Shown: one piece after another, positions 59,588 to 64,000 of the stretch | Layout: every line of letters begins with the position of its first letter | Numbering within the stretch: position 1 is the first letter of the stretch | Source of the DNA: Dipteris shenzhenensis | Taxonomy: Eukaryota; Polypodiophyta; Polypodiopsida; Gleicheniales | Assembly (NCBI GenBank): GCA_047967505.1 | Contig: CM106540.1 | Reading direction: 5' to 3' (one strand) | Length of the DNA stretch: 64,000 nucleotides | Program-made: the position numbers and the translations under genes | Notes under the pieces: generated by a model | What the model saw: the letters and a program-made list of their open reading frames with translations, nothing else | Databases searched by the model: none | Told to the model about the DNA's origin: nothing

Positions 59588-61778
59588 TCAATGATCTTTT
59601 TGCTCACTGGATGTAATGTTTTGCTCTGGTATCGTCATTGGGGGGATAAGTATCATCATAAAGACTTTTAGTATCTTTGCATTTGTAGCCTTTGTCTTAA
59701 GGTCCCATGGTCCATCAAAGTCATCACTGTCAATGATAGTCTCTTTAGGATCACTATCCCATTCAAGGCCGGCCATAAACATTGGAACAGTAGGATCAAT
59801 TAGGCCTTCATGCATGAGTGGAGGTGCTACTCTCCTGACCTTTGCATCACTTTTTGGGAGGACTAGATATTATGCATGGCAATTATCAATTGTCGTCGCC
59901 AGTGCTTGGATCTAATTGTTTATATTAGTCTATGTATCCCTTGCTAGGTTATTTTGTTGTGGGAGGGTTGATTTGCTAGGGGTCTTGGTAGAACAGGTAT
60001 CATCCAATGGTCTTGACATAATGGGTTTGATTGCCACATTAATTCTCACCTCCTTATTGTAATTTTGTATTGTGAGTCGATTAGTACCCCAACCATGGAG
60101 CAGTGATGCTTCTCGTAGCCAAGGGCATCCAAGGAAAACTTGATAGGAAGTCTTGGGGAGATCCAAGATTGTGAACTAGAGGGAAAAGCAAATCCCTGGT
60201 ACCTTTGTGGATACCCCATCCACTACACCCAATGGTTTGGTGTGTTAATCATCTACATAAGCTAAGATTTCTTCATTGGTGGGAGACCCCATTCATCATG
60301 GAGATACTTTGATACAACATTCACACGTGTCTCCATCTGCAATGGCTTGGACCTCATTGTGTGCTTTATGGTGGATCAAAGGCACAGTGATACTGTGTAT
60401 GTCATATCTTTCACCCAATCAAACTAGGACATCTTCTATTTCTTCCACAAGTTAAGGGAGATTTGCTTATTCAACCCATGCCTTGAAACCCACCCTGGGA
60501 CAATTTTGTAATGGGTGCGGACATAGGGCACCTCAATATGCTTGAAAGGGATGCACCTTCTAGTTGGTGTTGCAGAACATTGTGTTGTGGCCCTTGTTGA
60601 TGGAATAGAGGCTTTATTATGGTGTCAACACTTGGTGGTGGAGCCAAGTTAGGGACTGGATCTTGTATACACCTTTGAGCTTTAAATTGGGCTTATTCCT
60701 TTTCCACCCATTGTCAAAGTGCTTGAAATCGAGCCTTATCCAATTCGGTGTTAGGGTATTGAGCTTCTTTGATAAGTGGTATCAAAATGTAGGTTTATGT
60801 ACTCGGCTCTTCTTTGCTTGGTGGAGGAAATGGCAATTGTGTTTGTTGTGTGATGACATTTACTAGTGGTGACAGAATGCTTTTGGGCCCTACACTTTGT
60901 TTATCAACCCTAATGATGCCTATTGGAACATCAAGCTTAGCCTCATTTTGTTGTGGAGGTTTGGGATTGAGGGTACAATCCATGCAAGCATGGTTGATGC
61001 CACAATCTTTGCAGAGTGTTCGAAAAGTAGCAGGGCTACCACAATGGGGGCACTCTATCATTTGTTGATTCTCTTCACAACCATAGCATTTGATTGGTGC
61101 TCAATATGTGTGTTGTCAAACTTGATTTGCATAGATGGGTATCAACCCTTCTACACCTTCCACATATTACATTGGGTACTTAGCAAATTGCATATCCACT
61201 TCCTTGGCTTGAAGTTGTTGCAGTGGAACTTTTGGAGGAGGGCGACTTGGTGCTCTTGTGTATTGCTATGGATTTGGATTTCTAAGTAGTTGTAGAGTTG
61301 GGTCTAGACTGGAACATCCGGAGACGTGGTGGTGCTTAGGCAAATGTTGGTTTTCTGTATGTTGGAAGTGGGTGCCGATTGATATTGTAGAGGTTGGAGT
61401 GGGTAACCGTTGTTTCGAATGTTGAATATGCAATGCTCTCATCATGCCCACTAACTACACAAATATGACACTATATCCTTAGAGCTAGATTTGATTTTGC
61501 ATTGATCCTGGACCTCAACATGGGACACTCATTTTTTGGTATGGTTTGCCATGCAACACAAACACCATACATTCTCTCGCCTTGGATATGTTGGAGGTTG
61601 CAGTTGAGACACACGAAGCTTTTGCTTCTTTGCTTGCATCCCTTTTTCTCTTAGTTTCATTCTCTCATCACTCGCCACCGCAAAGTGACTTCATCAGATG
61701 TTTCTGCAATTGACTTATATTTTCCCTTTGTGGAGATCTATCCTTATCGTCATCACTATGGGATTCATAATCCATCAT
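59588..61778 (-). pseudogene. Ty3/gypsy gag-protease fragment, degraded
   Basis: Minus strand from an ATG at 61778 (MDYESHSDDDKDRSPQREN) through a Lys/Arg-rich stretch, ECPMLRSRINAKS near 61520, and a Cys-rich block CPHCGSPATFRTLCKDCGIN (61055-60990). Near 60130 it reaches an aspartyl-protease tail, GCPWLREASLLHGWGTN, the LGxPWL pattern that follows the active site in gypsy proteases. A later acidic segment (GLEWDSDPKETIIDSDDFDG, ~59770) fits the protease-RT linker. Many stops. No reverse transcriptase follows. Confidence 0.65.
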
Positions 61779-61789
61779 GGGACCCCACC

Positions 61790-62600
61790 CCTAGATGGGG
61801 GGGCTACAAAAAGAACTTCGAGCCCCCCAAACAAAATGAGGACCGCTAGGGAGACTTCGCTTTGGGGGTAGTACCTTTAAAGTAAAGTTCCACAGTTGTT
61901 GAACTATAGTAGTGAAGCACGAAGCTCATCGGGGCTCCCCCCTCATAGTTGTTTGCATTCCCCAGGCATTCTCTTTTCCATCCTCAATGTCCACCACTAC
62001 TGCATGAGCAACACTGAATGTCTCATAAACTGACTACTAATTTTTTTAAATCTTTTTAAATCTTCTATTTCAGACCGAAAATGAACCTTCTTTAAGTTTT
62101 GGGTAGCGAGTAAGAATTTGCAATTGTATTTTGCTTTCATTTTTATTGGAGCTGTATTGGGAATTTCATTTTTACTTCCAAACCTCTGTTTGCAAGTTTA
62201 TACACTTTGCAAGCACGGTCTGAGAAGAAGGTTGAGAGAGGAGCAAGGAGAGAAATCGTAGCAAGTAGAGGGAGGTCTGGCTTGAAAATAAATTTTTGAA
62301 ATGGTGTTTTACTTGAAAATGAATTCTAGGAAGGCAAGTCGAATGGCCAGAAGAAATTGCACGCTTAAAAACAAACTTTTAAAATAGTGTTTTACTTGAA
62401 AATGAATTCCAAGAAGACAAGTCAAATTGCCAGAAGAAATTGTATGGCAACTTCAAGAATACCTCCAGCTAGCAAGTCAGCATGGGGTGCACCAATGCTA
62501 CTGGTGAAGAAGAAAGACTCAAGTATGTATCTATGCATAGAGTACATCGATTAACCATTAAGAACAAATATTTGTTAACTCGAATATATGATTGCATTTC
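61790..62600. other. Unassigned, with one ~83-bp tandem duplication
   Basis: GTGTTTTACTTGAAAATGAA, AAGTC(G/A)AAT and GCCAGAAGAAATTG recur at about 62284-62363 and 62369-62444. The stretch 61790-61930 contains C- and G-runs and may be the leader of the minus-strand gypsy element. Confidence 0.45.
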
Positions 62601-62605
62601 GTATG

Positions 62606-63770
62606 AGATTTGGACATTATGAGTTCTTGGTAATCCCATTTGGACTCATTAATGTTCCAGCAACCTTTTAGTAGATGATGATGACTTATTTCATCCATAT
62701 CTAGGAAAGTTTGTTGTAGTCTTTCTCAATGACATCTTGATTTATAACAAGACTCTCTTGGAGCATGGATGCCATCTAGGGATAGTGCTATCCATACTTA
62801 GAAAAGAGAAACTCTCTGCTAAAGAGAGCAAATGTGAGTTCTTGAAGTAGAAACTTACATACCTTGGACATGTCATCTCGATAAATGGTGTCCGTATTGA
62901 CTATGAGAAAGTCAGGAAGGTATGTGAGTCGCCCATTTTGAGAACGATTACCAAAGTCAAATCCTTTCTAGGATTTGTTAACTTCTTCTAGACTCAAAGC
63001 TGGAATTATTCTAAGATAGCATACCCCTATCAGATTTGTCTAAAGGGGTGGATAAGGGTAAATACGATAAGTATAGACCCATTATGTGGACAAAAGAACT
63101 TCACATGTATTTTAAGCAATTAAAATATGCTGCTATATAGTACCTACAAGAGATGCTATTATAGCCACCAAGCTTGCTCACATGTTTGTTGAGAAGATGT
63201 TTAGTTTTGAAGGCTTACTGGCTGAAATAGCAATGACTGAGATGCTAAGTTTAACGGGCATGTTTGGTGGGATGTATTCAAGAAGTTGGATACTCAGCTT
63301 AGCATGAGTTCGACTGATCATGTAGAATCAGATGGACAGATTGAGCAAGTTAATTACACTCTAGAAGGCATGGTGTGAGCTTATGTCTCTCTAAGGCAGT
63401 CTAATTGGGAAGACTGACTTCCTTCACTGGAATTTGCCTACAATAGCTCTAAGCATTTAGTAACCTGAAACAATCCATTCATGTTTATGTATATCAACCT
63501 AGAGCCCCTGGGTAGTTGTGGCTTACAGAATATCAAGGTGAGCTCTATTGCTACTTGGTTGCAACAACAACAAGATATATTGCAATTTGCAAGGGAAAGC
63601 ATAAGAAGTGCTCAAGATAGAGCACAATTTTATGCTAATCAGAAGCAGAGACCTTGAGTTTTCTTAGAACATCAGTAGGTTTATTTGAGAATCCCAAAAT
63701 ATTCTCAAGTAATGCGCACTGGACCTGTGTACAAGGTATCTCATCGCTATTGTGGCCCATTTTATATCCT
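62606..63770 (+). pseudogene. Ty3/gypsy reverse transcriptase and integrase fragments
   Basis: RT reads [20 protein letters not shown] at 62606, then FVVVFLNDILIYN (~62710; Asn where LDDILIY has its first Asp), KLTYLGHVIS and KVKSFLGFVNFF to about 62985, with stops and frame changes. RNase H and the first part of integrase are mostly missing. From about 63255 the tail reads FKKLDTQLSMSSTDHVESDGQ and LPSLEFAYN, the integrase blocks around the catalytic Glu region. Inactive. The strand is opposite to the gypsy gag-protease fragment at 59.6-61.8 kb, so they are two elements or a rearranged one. Confidence 0.85.
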
Positions 63771-63781
63771 TAAAAAGATAC

Positions 63782-64000
63782 TATGATTGTCCTAACCTTG
63801 GGATAGTTAGGACACGTGGTACCTTTCGTACACTAACGAGGAATCTTAGGCTTGGGACACCTAGGACACTCATGTCTATATAAGTGAGCGCCATTGCTCA
63901 CTTGGGACATTCTTGAGAGTGGGGCCTCCTTAGAATACTTGGCTAGGCTGAGAGCCCATCGAGGCCTGTTCTCCCTAATGTCATATGTGCACAAATGGGG
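63782..64000 (+). mobile_element. Possible gypsy LTR start, running off the window
   Basis: After the integrase tail comes TGATTGTCCTAACCTTGG, with inverted GTCCTAAC/GTTAGGAC words, then a TATATAAG box at 63877-63884. Position and promoter-like content suit a 3' LTR, but its end lies outside the window. Confidence 0.4.

Noticed and set aside
1-64000. tRNA, rRNA or other structured RNA genes
   Set aside because: No cloverleaf with a B-box-like GGTTCGAATCC or recognisable rRNA segment was seen; tRNA-like words found are LTR primer-binding sites.

Overview
This is nuclear DNA from a land plant. Two spliced host genes carry plant-specific protein families (a PAR1-domain protein and a neprosin-domain protein). 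The rest is a dense layer of decayed Ty1/copia, Ty3/gypsy, LINE and hAT sequence, long (CT)n/(AG)n and (CA)n microsatellites and a large satellite array. The species cannot be named from the sequence; the gene-poor, retroelement-rich layout would suit a large-genome plant, possibly not a flowering plant.

Layout. 0-2.9 kb: gene-poor DNA and the upstream region of the first gene. 2.95-3.82 kb (+): intact four-exon PAR1-family gene, 160 aa. 4-6.3 kb: microsatellites and a ~120-bp minisatellite. 6.6-7.5 kb: hAT transposase remnant (BED finger plus DUF659-like region). 9.3-9.85 kb: CT and AG tracts. 12.1-13.5 kb: Ty3/gypsy integrase C-terminus, polypurine tract and LTR. 15.07-15.84 kb (-): 3' end of a Ty1/copia element. 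17.97-20.38 kb (-): intact seven-exon neprosin-domain gene, 419 aa. 22.6-24.8 kb: a 1.07-kb tandem duplication holding LINE fragments. 25.2-34.9 kb: nested transposons (copia gag element, then a LINE, then a young non-autonomous LTR element with a clear 5-bp target duplication). 36.1-40.35 kb (-): a long unrecognised gene with a ParB/sulfiredoxin-like region, carrying one frameshift and one stop. 40.75-53.27 kb: a 12.5-kb satellite array organised as ~5.94-kb higher-order repeats. 53.28-57.4 kb (-): Ty1/copia element with 5' LTR, primer-binding site, gag, protease, integrase and part of reverse transcriptase, cut at the YVDD site by the satellite. 57.4-64 kb: a further LTR and two decayed gypsy fragments.

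The two intact genes are ordinary secreted-protein genes and show no functional link to each other. The most unusual locus is 35.7-53.3 kb. A ~1,060-residue ParB-like gene is flanked on both sides by the same satellite, its last exon runs into satellite sequence, and its non-coding parts carry perfect palindromes built on GGCACTAGTGCC. Related palindromic cores (CCACTAGTGG, GGCAAAAGTGCC) recur through the array. A palindrome-binding ParB-like protein acting on its own flanking satellite is a testable but unproven idea. Exon boundaries were derived by eye from splice consensus, reading phase and remembered family patterns; no alignment or search was run.
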